The notes beneath the pieces were generated by a model. The model had not been told where the DNA came from and ran no database searches. It was given only the letters and a program-made list of their open reading frames with translations. Below are positions 34,934 through 43,318 of a DNA stretch of 64,000 bases, in pieces. How positions within the stretch are numbered: the stretch's first letter is position 1; every line of letters begins with the position of its first letter. The position numbers were made by a program, and so were the translations under genes. The stretch is from Cyclobacteriaceae bacterium (GTDB lineage: Bacteria > Bacteroidota > Bacteroidia > Cytophagales > Cyclobacteriaceae): the NCBI GenBank assembly GCA_020436085.1, contig JAGQYM010000013.1, forward strand, positions 27,390-91,389, in the 5' to 3' direction.

Positions 34934-35431
34934 TCATGATTTATTGCCACCGACCTTTGATAAGGTTGCACGAAGATGGAGCTGAAGTTTTGTTACGTTT
35001 TGGGTGGCCATTTGCATCTCATAACTAAATGATGCATTGACGAGGTTCAATATCCATTGTCTGCTGGTGCCAACAATTCGGAAATCGTGACTAATAGTTG
35101 AGGGTGAAAATTTTAGCTCAATCTTCTCGTCTGTCGCAATAGCCTCTTCTAGTAGAATTACCTCCGAGCGACCGCCACTTTGCACTGTACGAAGGCTACC
35201 AGTCATATTCTCTTCAAATGATAAAAAACCTGATTCCCAGTGGCTGGGCTTTGCGCTTGGCTTTATCCAGGTACGCTGTTCCAAATGACAGAACGGTCGC
35301 TCCTCATCAACGCTAAATCTCAGATGCTCAACATAGCGGAAATTGTCTATCGTAGGAAACATACCTTCACCTTCCCCTCTCCATTCACCTTCAAGGAAGC
35401 CAAAAATCCTTTGCATTAATGTTTCGTTCAT
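34934..35431 (-). CDS. Nitrobindin-like heme-binding beta-barrel protein
   Basis: This 165-residue protein matches the THAP4/nitrobindin (DUF1794) family: GFLEGEWRGEGEGMFPTI near residue 12, YVEHLRFS, FCHLEQRTWIKPSAKPSHWESGFL, and a C-terminal LQLHLRATLSKVG whose His is the expected axial heme ligand. These small barrels bind ferric heme and react with nitric oxide or peroxynitrite. It has no signal peptide. The ATG at 35431 is preferred to an upstream TTG at 35449. It stands alone with 67-90-bp gaps on either side. Confidence 0.85.
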   Translation of the reverse strand: MNETLMQRIFGFLEGEWRGEGEGMFPTIDNFRYVEHLRFSVDEERPFCHLEQRTWIKPSAKPSHWESGFLSFEENMTGSLRTVQSGGRSEVILLEEAIATDEKIELKFSPSTISHDFRIVGTSRQWILNLVNASFSYEMQMATQNVTKLQLHLRATLSKVGGNKS

Positions 35432-35522
35432 TTCACTTTTTGTCGTCAAACTTAAGCCAAGGGAGAAGGCGATAACAGTAGCACTTTCAATGGAGACGAG
35501 CAGACCAGTGTGCTGTCTGCTA

Positions 35523-36308
35523 CTATTGCTTCATATTAAGATCGATGAGTTTATCAATCTTCTCTTCAAGGGCACTCACTTTCTGTTCCAATGCCTCGTT
35601 GTTGTCGCTTACCATTGCATCTACAAAAATCGAGTTCACCAATGATAGACCGAAAATACCTCCTGTAATCACGATGATGATGAAATAGACACGCGTAAGA
35701 AAACCCACCGTTTCGCTGGAGTTTTGTGCAATGAAGTCAGGTATCTCGTACCAACCTTCTACAGTAAAAATTTTGAAGATGGTATAAAACGAAATTAAAG
35801 GGTTGGAGAAATACTCGTGGGCGACATTTCGAAAAATGAAACAGGACAACACTGAGATCACAAAATTGTAAACCATGAAGCCGGCCAGCACGATTACGGA
35901 TGCTTTCAAAGCGCGCTGCACACCAACAATCAGATGGTCGATGTCAGGAAAGAAACGTAGAAAGCGAAAGAACTTGAACACACGAGAAATTCTCAATACC
36001 AGTAGATACTCTAGCTGTGTTGAATTTCCATTGAAAGCCCAAAAGTAAAGAGATGGAACAGCCAGGATGATAAGGATAAAGTCAAACTTGTTCCAGTTGG
36101 ACTTGAGATAGTTGCGCAGCCCAAATGCATAGAGTTTGACAATCAGTTCGAACAAAAACAAGAGTGTGATCAGATTGTCAATGTGTTCCAGAGAGTTGCT
36201 TACCGTTCTGGATAACTCAAATCCTTGAGCAAAGATTACAATGGCATTGATGACGATCAATACCAGGATAAATGCATCATTGAGTAAGATGCGTTTCAAC
36301 CTTCTCAT
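35523..36308 (-). CDS. BacNav-like voltage-gated ion channel
   Basis: The 261-residue protein has the six-span layout of a single-domain voltage-gated channel. S1-S3 are hydrophobic segments between residues 13 and 92. S4 carries Arg106, Arg109, Lys112, Arg115 and Arg118 at every third position. S5 is about 135-158, the pore helix and filter about 172-190 and S6 about 203-230. A coiled-coil tail (about 235-258) fits the C-terminal assembly bundle of bacterial sodium channels. The filter reads Thr-Val-Glu-Gly-Trp (182-186), where NaChBac-type channels have Thr-Leu-Glu-Ser-Trp. The Glu that forms the high-field-strength site is kept, so sodium or mixed cation selectivity is expected. Confidence 0.9.
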   Translation of the reverse strand: MRRLKRILLNDAFILVLIVINAIVIFAQGFELSRTVSNSLEHIDNLITLLFLFELIVKLYAFGLRNYLKSNWNKFDFILIILAVPSLYFWAFNGNSTQLEYLLVLRISRVFKFFRFLRFFPDIDHLIVGVQRALKASVIVLAGFMVYNFVISVLSCFIFRNVAHEYFSNPLISFYTIFKIFTVEGWYEIPDFIAQNSSETVGFLTRVYFIIIVITGGIFGLSLVNSIFVDAMVSDNNEALEQKVSALEEKIDKLIDLNMKQ

Positions 36309-36420
36309 ATAAATCTAAAACTAAAGTCAACTAGCCGCCCGAGACATAATGTCATTTCGGAGGCGATCGTGAATATAACTTTTTTGTATTGAGAGCCGAT
36401 TAATGCGGCCGATGAAAATA

Positions 36421-36762
36421 TCAGGCTAAATCAAATTTGGCAGAAAAGGCTGGATACTGTTCCCAGAGTGCCACCTTAAAGTCTCTTGATTCTTTGAGCA
36501 CGCGTTTACCTAATGCTGTGATCGTAAAAATTCGCTTCCGCCTGCCACCACGCTCAGCTGTGGCCTTTCCCATTTCTGATTTGAGAAAACCCTTGGTCTC
36601 AAGTCTGTCAAGGGTCGAGTGGACTGCTCCGATCGACACAGACCTTCCAGTTTGTGAGTTGAATTCCTCAGCGATGCTAAAGGCATAGGCTCGCTCCTCA
36701 CCCAGGATGCCAACCAATAAGAGAATCACTTCTTCAAATTCACCAAGACGGGTTTCGATCAT
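36421..36762 (-). CDS. PadR family transcriptional regulator
   Basis: This 113-residue protein is a PadR-type winged helix: EVILLLVGILGEERAYAFSIAEEFNSQTGRSVSIGAVHSTLDRLETKGFLKSE with the family start pattern, a wing with GGRRKRIFTIT, and a C-terminal dimer helix. The usual role is ligand-relieved repression of a nearby gene. It lies between the M1-like peptidase gene (50 bp upstream) and the channel gene (112 bp downstream), all on one strand. The spacer in front of the channel gene holds a short palindrome GACATAATGTC at 36343-36353. Confidence 0.92.
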   Translation of the reverse strand: MIETRLGEFEEVILLLVGILGEERAYAFSIAEEFNSQTGRSVSIGAVHSTLDRLETKGFLKSEMGKATAERGGRRKRIFTITALGKRVLKESRDFKVALWEQYPAFSAKFDLA

Positions 36763-36812
36763 TTGATACTAGATTGTAGAGCTAATATACGGAAGGTATT
36801 CGAAAAAGGTTG

Positions 36813-38249
36813 CTAATCATCCTTTTCAATTGACACTTTGTAAGCGGCAGCAAGCTCGGATACTGTATTGGCATTTTTTATTAACTCAATATAGCGGGTG
36901 CCATAGTACCAATCGTCAATGACGGACTTGACCTTCTTATCCTTCTTGATCAGGAATTTTGGAAGATCATCAATGCCCGCTCCAGACTTTTCAAACTGAC
37001 GGTAAAACTCTCCCATGGCTGCCAGTAATTTCTCCTTCCCCATCACCTCACAGAGCACATAGAAAAACAGAGGCCCTATGCCATATGACAACGAAGAGGT
37101 CACTCCCTTCTTGCCATACTCTGAAATTGAAATTTGTTCGGTGTGAGACTTGAAGTAGTTCTTCATTCGTTCCAGTCTTTTGGTGAGGGACGGAACAAAC
37201 GTTCCTCGTTCGTTGAGTTCGTCATAAGCCAGGTATTGTAGGAACATCGACTGACCTTCATTCCAGCGAGGCGACTTCAGATCGGTGTCTCGAGCATTCC
37301 AGAAATGAGCAATCTCGTGATACAACTCGCCCATCGATTCAGGTGAACGAAAAGATGGCGCTGTCTGAATAATAGTTGGCATCACTACCTGAGAGCCATA
37401 CATATCCGGGATTTCAGCCAACACAAACTTGGGTTGCGTAAGCAAAGGTCCCATCCATCGGGCATAAAGATCGAACACTTCTCCAATTCCAACTATTATA
37501 CGCTGAGCACCGTCCTCATCATCTTCAAAATAATACACACTGTAACTTCCTTTTTCTATCACATGATAAGGCGCAATAGGCATGACTATGGCCGCGGCAG
37601 GCGCTGGAGATTCATAATGCCATTTGACTTGTGTGCCAACGGAAGTCTTTGCTTTTAGGGTATATCCTGTTGCTGCACAATGTGTCGATGGTAGTGTTAG
37701 CTGCACTTGCTGTGTAAACTTATCATCACTTCGCCATCGTTTACTCATGCTTTCCTCCGATGGCTCCATCAACTGAGGATACGAAAATGACTCTGGTCTG
37801 ATGATGGTAAACTTGGGATCAAGCGATTCCTGCACATACAGCATTCCCGTTTCTTGATAGCCACTGACGTGACCCTGATATTCTAAAACGAAGGTGACCA
37901 CATCACCCACAGTCGCCTGCTTAGAAAAAGTGAGCGTTATATGGTTAAGTTGAAACGTCTCCCATCCTTCTATTCTCACCAGGCTTTGTGTGATTTTGTA
38001 TGGATTACCTTTTTCATCATAAGCCTTTGTAACGTTAAGCAAGCGATGCAGCAACAGACTTACGGAAGATGTCGCTTGCATGGGGCTTATTTCGATTCTT
38101 GCAATTGCAGTTAGTGTATTTTGAGGGTATTCCAATCCTTGGTGATCAAGTGGAATTGACATATCAAGTTGATAGGATAATATGTCCAACTGATCGGACT
38201 GGGCATGTAGGCCAAATGTGATGAATAATAGAAATGCAATGATCTTCAT
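36813..38249 (-). CDS. M1-like metallopeptidase, exported
   Basis: The 478-residue protein has a signal peptide (to about residue 17), an N-terminal beta-rich region resembling the M1 saddle domain, and the zinc site HEIAHFW at residues 311-317 followed by Asn-Glu-Gly at 330-332, the third ligand. The spacing between the two is 15 residues, a little shorter than the usual 18. Aminopeptidase N-type GAMEN is not evident; MYGSQVVMPTI lies at that place, so exopeptidase specificity may differ. A C-terminal helical part is present but short. The peptidase acts in the periplasm or outside. The PadR gene follows. Confidence 0.82.
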   Translation of the reverse strand: MKIIAFLLFITFGLHAQSDQLDILSYQLDMSIPLDHQGLEYPQNTLTAIARIEISPMQATSSVSLLLHRLLNVTKAYDEKGNPYKITQSLVRIEGWETFQLNHITLTFSKQATVGDVVTFVLEYQGHVSGYQETGMLYVQESLDPKFTIIRPESFSYPQLMEPSEESMSKRWRSDDKFTQQVQLTLPSTHCAATGYTLKAKTSVGTQVKWHYESPAPAAAIVMPIAPYHVIEKGSYSVYYFEDDEDGAQRIIVGIGEVFDLYARWMGPLLTQPKFVLAEIPDMYGSQVVMPTIIQTAPSFRSPESMGELYHEIAHFWNARDTDLKSPRWNEGQSMFLQYLAYDELNERGTFVPSLTKRLERMKNYFKSHTEQISISEYGKKGVTSSLSYGIGPLFFYVLCEVMGKEKLLAAMGEFYRQFEKSGAGIDDLPKFLIKKDKKVKSVIDDWYYGTRYIELIKNANTVSELAAAYKVSIEKDD

Positions 38250-38350
38250 ACTTGCTGACTAGCCAATACGAAGACTTTCGATAACTCCAATGGTTACAGA
38301 AAATCAGAAACAAATATTATGAGTGGCTCAAAATCAACGGACATATTGAA

Positions 38351-38403
38351 CGTGAGCGAAACATCACCACTTAAAAAGAGTTAGCTGTGATTCTTCGCTC
38401 ACG
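38351..38403. repeat. Long intergenic stem-loop
   Basis: CGTGAGCGAA (38351-38360) and TTCGCTCACG (38394-38403) form a perfect 10-bp stem. After a 2x2 internal loop, ATCAC (38363-38367) pairs with GTGAT (38387-38391). It lies between the SRPBCC gene and the M1-like gene. Neither strand has a clear T-run after it, so it is not a standard terminator; it might be an RNA structure or a decayed insertion end. Confidence 0.45.
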
Positions 38404-38425
38404 CCCAGAAGGACAGTCGTTAAGA

Positions 38426-38851
38426 CTACTTAGCCTCTACGTATTTCTTGAAGTTGTCAAGAATTGCTTGCCAGCCGCCACGCTGCATTTCCAAACTGTT
38501 CTCTTCTTCCGCTTCAAACGTTTCTGTTACTTTAGTTTGGTTCCCATTGACATCAAATAACACTTCAACTGTGCGACTATCATCCATTGTGTATGCAATG
38601 CATTTGTTCTTATCAACTTTGTCGTAGGTACCTCCAAAATCGAAACCTGCGCTGCCATCTCTGGCTTCCATTCGCGAGACGAATCTCCCACCTACTTTCA
38701 AGTCGTTTTCGGCTCTTGGGGTATGCCACTCAGGCGATGGACAGTTCCACTTAATAATATCCTCTGGTGTCGACCACGCGTCCCACACTTTGTCTACAGG
38801 TGCATTGATCGTTGCTTCAATTGTGATTTTTTGCTTAGTCATGGTTGTCAT
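38426..38851 (-). CDS. SRPBCC (AHSA1-like) domain protein
   Basis: This 141-residue protein has the START-like pattern of AHSA1/SRPBCC proteins: ITIEATINAPVDKVWDAWSTPEDIIKWNCPSPEWHTPRAENDLKVGGRFVSRMEA, then GTYDKVDKNKCIAYTMDDSRTVEVLFD and a C-terminal helix QRGGWQAILDNFKKYVEA. Such proteins bind hydrophobic ligands, and stand-alone members are often paired with ArsR regulators; none is present here. ATGs at 38851 and 38842 are both possible starts. Cytoplasmic. Confidence 0.9.
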   Translation of the reverse strand: MTTMTKQKITIEATINAPVDKVWDAWSTPEDIIKWNCPSPEWHTPRAENDLKVGGRFVSRMEARDGSAGFDFGGTYDKVDKNKCIAYTMDDSRTVEVLFDVNGNQTKVTETFEAEEENSLEMQRGGWQAILDNFKKYVEAK

Positions 38852-38944
38852 ATGATTTTAGTTTCTGTTGATTTTGTTTAACAATGTAAAACTAGTGTCA
38901 AAATTCACCACCCTTGACTGCAGATTACGACAATAAGGGGGCTA

Positions 38945-38961
38945 ATGACGACAGTGGTCAT
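38945..38961. promoter_or_regulatory. 17-bp palindrome upstream of the OFA transporter gene
   Basis: ATGACGACAGTGGTCAT is symmetrical except for one pair (positions 6 and 12) around a central A. It lies in the shared spacer between the divergent SRPBCC and MFS genes. It resembles a dimer-bound operator; no local regulator can be assigned. Confidence 0.35.
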
Positions 38962-39086
38962 CCGTAGGGTGCCATTTGTCTTTTCTCACTGACCGCCCGA
39001 ATAGTAATGACTCAAATTACCTGCTACAGATCACATGCTCACCTGCCCTCACAATCGGTATTTGTTATATTGTCAGAAAAAAAACC

Positions 39087-40466
39087 TTGGCCTTCCTCAC
39101 GTTTTTGGACAAGCAGCATTCAATCGCGAAACCTGGCTACAGCCGTTGGCTCGTTCCACCCGCAGCGCTCAGCATCCACTTATGCATTGGACAGATTTAT
39201 GCGTACAGCGTATTCAACGAACCGATGACGAGGATTCTCGGCATTTCAAGTTCTGCACAGGGTGACTGGGCACTCACAACGCTGGGCTGGATATTCAGTA
39301 TCGCGCTGTTCATGTTAGGTGCATCTGCTGCTTTATTTGGCAAGTGGCTCGAACGTGTCGGACCTCGCAAGGCAATGTTCACTTCAGCATTTTGTTTTGG
39401 CAGCGGCTTTCTGGTTGCGGCCTTGGGTGTGTACGTCCATAATATTTGGATCGTCTATCTCGGTCATGGTGTACTCGGTGGTATTGGCTTGGGGTTGGGT
39501 TACATTTCACCAGTGTCCACACTGATCAAATGGTTTCCTGATAGGCCTGGTCTTGCTACCGGAATGGCGATCATGGGCTTTGGCGGTGGGGCAATGATTG
39601 CATCTCCTCTTTCAGTGCGCCTCATGAAATATTTCAGCACAGCGAATTCCGTTGGCGTTGCTGAGACATTCATAGCCATGGGCATCATCTACTTCATCGT
39701 AATGATGTACGGAGTATTCACTGTGCGAATTCCTCAGGATGGTTGGAAGCCCGATGGATTTGAGCCTTCCACAATCAAATCGAATGCAATGATCACCACT
39801 GCACAAGTGGATGCCGATACAGCCGTTCAAACACCGCAATTCTGGTTGATATTTGCTGTGTTGATGCTAAACGTTACTGCAGGTATAGGTGTGCTTGGGC
39901 AGGCATCGGTGATGATCCAGGAAATGTTTTCCATTGATGTGGTTGGTCAAGACAAAGCAGTGACTGCCGCGGCTGCCGCTGGCTTTGTGGGACTGCTGAG
40001 TCTGTTCAATATGATTGGACGTTTTTTCTGGTCATCTACCTCAGACAAAATAGGCAGAAAAAATACCTATATGATTTTCTTTCTGCTGGGTGCTATCCTC
40101 TATGTCGCCATTCCCTCTTTTGGGAACATGGGGAACACAACACTCTTCATCGCCACGTTTTGCATCATCATCAGTATGTATGGCGGTGGTTTTGCAACCG
40201 TGCCTGCTTACCTCAAGGACATGTTTGGCGTAATGCAAGTGGGTGCAATCCATGGTCGCTTGCTCGTAGCGTGGTCGCTGGCCGCATTGTTTGGTCCGAG
40301 TCTTATCAACTACCTGCGCGCTTATCAAATTGAAACGGTAGGGCGGCCACCAGCGCAGGCTTATTCTTTCACCATGTACATCATGGCCGGATTACTGATC
40401 ATCGGATTTGTATGCAATGCCTTGGTCAAGCCAGTTGATCCCAAATACCATCATAACAGGGAGTGA
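39087..40466 (+). CDS. MFS transporter, OFA (oxalate/formate antiporter-like) family
   Basis: The protein has about 12 membrane spans and the OFA signature SRWLVPPAALSIHLCIGQIYAYSVFNEPM near its start, GKWLERVGPRKAMF (loop 2-3 motif), and GLGYISPVSTLIKWFPDRPGLATGMAIMGFGGGAMIASPL. The second half has NMIGRFFWSSTSDKIGRKNTYMIFF. The family exchanges small mono- or dicarboxylates across the inner membrane; the substrate cannot be told. There is no ATG in frame before the first span. TTG at 39087 gives an N-terminus of the usual family length; TTG at 38976 would add 37 residues. The start is therefore uncertain. Confidence 0.88.
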   Translation: MAFLTFLDKQHSIAKPGYSRWLVPPAALSIHLCIGQIYAYSVFNEPMTRILGISSSAQGDWALTTLGWIFSIALFMLGASAALFGKWLERVGPRKAMFTSAFCFGSGFLVAALGVYVHNIWIVYLGHGVLGGIGLGLGYISPVSTLIKWFPDRPGLATGMAIMGFGGGAMIASPLSVRLMKYFSTANSVGVAETFIAMGIIYFIVMMYGVFTVRIPQDGWKPDGFEPSTIKSNAMITTAQVDADTAVQTPQFWLIFAVLMLNVTAGIGVLGQASVMIQEMFSIDVVGQDKAVTAAAAAGFVGLLSLFNMIGRFFWSSTSDKIGRKNTYMIFFLLGAILYVAIPSFGNMGNTTLFIATFCIIISMYGGGFATVPAYLKDMFGVMQVGAIHGRLLVAWSLAALFGPSLINYLRAYQIETVGRPPAQAYSFTMYIMAGLLIIGFVCNALVKPVDPKYHHNRE

Positions 40467-40562
40467 TTTAATTTAATGGAGCTCCGATTTGCAACAATCC
40501 AAGGTCGAATTCCGAACCTTTGATTGATATCACCGTGGAAGTATTTATATCATTTTTAAAAA

Positions 40563-41981
40563 ATGAAGAATACAATCCTATGCGTGGTGCTGCTCACTCT
40601 GCCACTGGTAAGATGCACACCACAGCCACCAAAAGACTTTTCATTAACGCAACTTCAGTCTGACTTTGATCTCTATCGCAAAGCGCTGGAAGAAGCACAC
40701 CCTGGACTATATCGATATCACAGCAAAACACAGTTTGACTCTATATTTAATAAAACACGAAAGTCACTTAGCGGAGTCAATACGTTAACTGATTTTTACG
40801 AAAGACTCACTCCCATCAATACATTCATTGGATGCGGCCACACGCGCACGCTGCTACCGCAAGGCTGGAACAAAGTAGCCAAGGCGGTAGAGAAACACCT
40901 CCCATTTGAATTTCGTGTACTTGACGGCAAAGCTATCTTATATAAGTCCCACGTTAATGACAATGACTTTGCACCAGGGACACAGTTAATCTCGATCGAG
41001 CAACCGTTTGAACAACTAGCTGCAAGAATGTTACCCGTCTTTAGCTCAGACGGATACGTTACATCATCGCGATGGCGTGATCTCGAACGCAATTTTTCAA
41101 CATTTCTGCAACTCCTGGTGAAGGAAGAAGGGCCCTATCACGCTGTGCTGCTGAAGCCGGATGGAAAAAGGATTGAAAAGGAAATTAGTCTTATCAGCAG
41201 TGATGCTATCGCAAAATCATCCGCTCAGCCGGATCTGGAATTCGAAATACTGAATGTACCATCTACAGCCAAAATCACTGTTCGGTCCTTTTCAGGAAAT
41301 ATCAGCGACAAAAACGGAACGGGGTTCAGCGCCTTCCTCAAAGACTCATTTCAAAAATTGCAAAACGAAAAGATTCAAAACCTGATCATTGACGTGCGCG
41401 GTAATGGCGGAGGTCGTGATGATTATGGATCGCTGCTTTTCTCTTATCTAACCAACGAGGCTTACTCCTACTACAGTTATCTTGAAGTAAACAAACCAGA
41501 GTTTACTTTTCTAGAGTATACAAACCAATCAGAAAGCTTTGTGAGAAGTCTTATGAATTCAATCACCGAAAAAAACGGCCGCTATTTTCTAAATGAGAAC
41601 CAGCATTCCTGTCTTTCCCCTCAGACACCAAGTAAACCCACGTTCAATGGAAATGTGTATGTACTGATCGATGGCAGAAGTTTCTCGGCAACCGCAGAAT
41701 TTTGCGCGGTCACACGATTTCATGAACGTGCAGTCTTCATCGGAGAAGAAACCAGTGGTGGATATGAAGGAAACAACAGCGGAGGAAGTATTCTGCTGAC
41801 GCTTCCCGAATCGAAAATCAGACTTGCCATTCCGACATACAAATATGTGTCGGCAGTTGATATCGAGAAATACCCAAAGGGACGAGGAATATTACCGCAT
41901 CATGAGATCATCCCAACAGTCAACGGGCTTGCAAATGGAAAAGATGAGGTAATGGACTACGTGTTGACGTTGATAAAATAA
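40563..41981 (+). CDS. S41 family peptidase, lipoprotein
   Basis: The 472-residue protein has a signal peptide ending in Leu-Val-Arg-Cys, a plausible but imperfect lipobox. It shares order and wording with the S41 protein at 23363-24775: LEEAHPGLYRYHSKTQFDSIFNK, LIIDVRGNGGGRDDYGSLLFSYL, VYVLIDGRSFSATAEFCAVTRFHERAVFIGEETSGG (Ser in RSFSA) and KGRGILPHHEI. The catalytic Ser and Lys region seem present. Periplasmic tail-specific or related proteolysis is likely. It converges on the M24 peptidase gene with only 3 bp between stop codons. Confidence 0.9.
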   Translation: MKNTILCVVLLTLPLVRCTPQPPKDFSLTQLQSDFDLYRKALEEAHPGLYRYHSKTQFDSIFNKTRKSLSGVNTLTDFYERLTPINTFIGCGHTRTLLPQGWNKVAKAVEKHLPFEFRVLDGKAILYKSHVNDNDFAPGTQLISIEQPFEQLAARMLPVFSSDGYVTSSRWRDLERNFSTFLQLLVKEEGPYHAVLLKPDGKRIEKEISLISSDAIAKSSAQPDLEFEILNVPSTAKITVRSFSGNISDKNGTGFSAFLKDSFQKLQNEKIQNLIIDVRGNGGGRDDYGSLLFSYLTNEAYSYYSYLEVNKPEFTFLEYTNQSESFVRSLMNSITEKNGRYFLNENQHSCLSPQTPSKPTFNGNVYVLIDGRSFSATAEFCAVTRFHERAVFIGEETSGGYEGNNSGGSILLTLPESKIRLAIPTYKYVSAVDIEKYPKGRGILPHHEIIPTVNGLANGKDEVMDYVLTLIK

Positions 41982-41984
41982 CTG

Positions 41985-43286
41985 CTATTTGATCACCTGT
42001 ATCCTTTTGTTAATGGGATACAACCACTCCACGCCACGATCCGTCACGATAGCATCATCCTCCAATGGAATGCGCAACTTCTTACCGCCCCATTCCGGCA
42101 GTGGAGTATACGCAAATAACTCGATGGAAAGTAGGTTGGTAGGCCTCACTACATATTTGAATCTCACAGGGTTCCACTCCGCTATACTCGGGCCTATACC
42201 GTGACCCCAGTTGCCCACAGAGTGACAGCCAATTATGACATCAGTTTTGTCATCTGAGTTTGGTTTGTTGAAAGCGATTTTGGAAAAGCCCGCAGCCTGC
42301 AAAGCATTGTAGATATTGGTCATATTCTGCTCTGCCGTAATGCCGGGCCTGATGGTGGCTTTAATAATGTCTCGAACCTTCACGCCTTGATCAAATGCAT
42401 TTTGAATACTCTTTGGCACCTCGGTCTCGCCCTCTTTTAACACGTATGCAATACGTTTCATATCGGTGTACATATTCATGAGACCCACGCCCCAGTCCAG
42501 CATCAGAATGTCCCCACGTTGAATGATTCGGTCGGTTGAAGTAGCCACGATTCCGTCAGGGCCCGTAACATAAACCGAAGGCATCCCAAAAGATGACTCG
42601 AGATTATTCTTGAATAACTGCTCTTTCATCCACCACGCCACATCTTCCAGTGTAGTGACGCCTGGTGTGATCACTTCATTCGAAAAAGCTTTTTCGGCAA
42701 TTTGGTAAGAGTAGTTTCCTGCCTCTGTAAAAACATTAATCTCTGTCGCTACTCTTCTTGAGCGAAAATCAGATGTTAGCTTTTCAGCACTTACAAATCT
42801 CGCCTCATATTTCTTACCTAATACTTCTGCCAAATGTTGATACATCGTATACGAAAGTCCATCTGCACCACCGATCATCTTTGACATGTTGAGTCCTATC
42901 CTCTTTGGATCACGCTTTGTAACATAATCCTTCAACTCATCCTCACTTCCAAAATAATCATACGATCCACCGCCTTCCAGAAAGCCGCCATCGATGCCAA
43001 GCGCAGCACGCTCAATTCTAGGTTTACCAGTGTCAGTAAAAATATAGTAACCGTTTTGTGTTGTATATCCCGCACCCATGTCCGGATAGAGTGGATCAAA
43101 GTTCCCTTCCTTGTTAGTGATAATCCACATGTCGATATTGTTTTCCCTCATCACTGCCGGCAGCACCAAATCGAATTTATCATTTCGAATTTCGTTCATG
43201 ATCCGCCATCTGCGGTAGGCTTCCTGCGCGAAAGATGAAGAGGAAACAGAAGTAAGGATAACAAGGAAGGCAATGATTTTACGCAT
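41985..43286 (-). CDS. M24 family metallopeptidase (Xaa-Pro aminopeptidase-like), exported
   Basis: This 433-residue protein has a signal peptide (to Phe-Ala-Gln at about residue 21) and a two-part creatinase/aminopeptidase P layout. The N-terminal domain includes RENNIDMWIITNKEGN. The C-terminal pita-bread domain has the metal-binding order LDWGVGLMNMYTDMKRIAYV (two Asp), HSVGNWGHGIGPS (His), a Glu in LSIELFAYTP and a Glu in IPLEDDAIVTDRGVE. These enzymes remove N-terminal residues ahead of proline, probably in the periplasm. It follows the truncated histidine-kinase-like gene on the same strand by 32 bp. Confidence 0.9.
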   Translation of the reverse strand: MRKIIAFLVILTSVSSSSFAQEAYRRWRIMNEIRNDKFDLVLPAVMRENNIDMWIITNKEGNFDPLYPDMGAGYTTQNGYYIFTDTGKPRIERAALGIDGGFLEGGGSYDYFGSEDELKDYVTKRDPKRIGLNMSKMIGGADGLSYTMYQHLAEVLGKKYEARFVSAEKLTSDFRSRRVATEINVFTEAGNYSYQIAEKAFSNEVITPGVTTLEDVAWWMKEQLFKNNLESSFGMPSVYVTGPDGIVATSTDRIIQRGDILMLDWGVGLMNMYTDMKRIAYVLKEGETEVPKSIQNAFDQGVKVRDIIKATIRPGITAEQNMTNIYNALQAAGFSKIAFNKPNSDDKTDVIIGCHSVGNWGHGIGPSIAEWNPVRFKYVVRPTNLLSIELFAYTPLPEWGGKKLRIPLEDDAIVTDRGVEWLYPINKRIQVIK

Positions 43287-43318
43287 TGTGAAAATGGTTT
43301 ATTCGCGAATATATAACA

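Noticed and set aside
38286-38374. Short plus-strand frame (WLKINGHIERERNITT and nearby residues) that could be a gene remnant
   Set aside because: About 29 codons with no start and no family match; too short to support.
40498-40522. Near-palindrome AAGGTCGAATTCCGAACCTT after the OFA transporter as a terminator
   Set aside because: The stem is interrupted after five pairs and there is no T-run.
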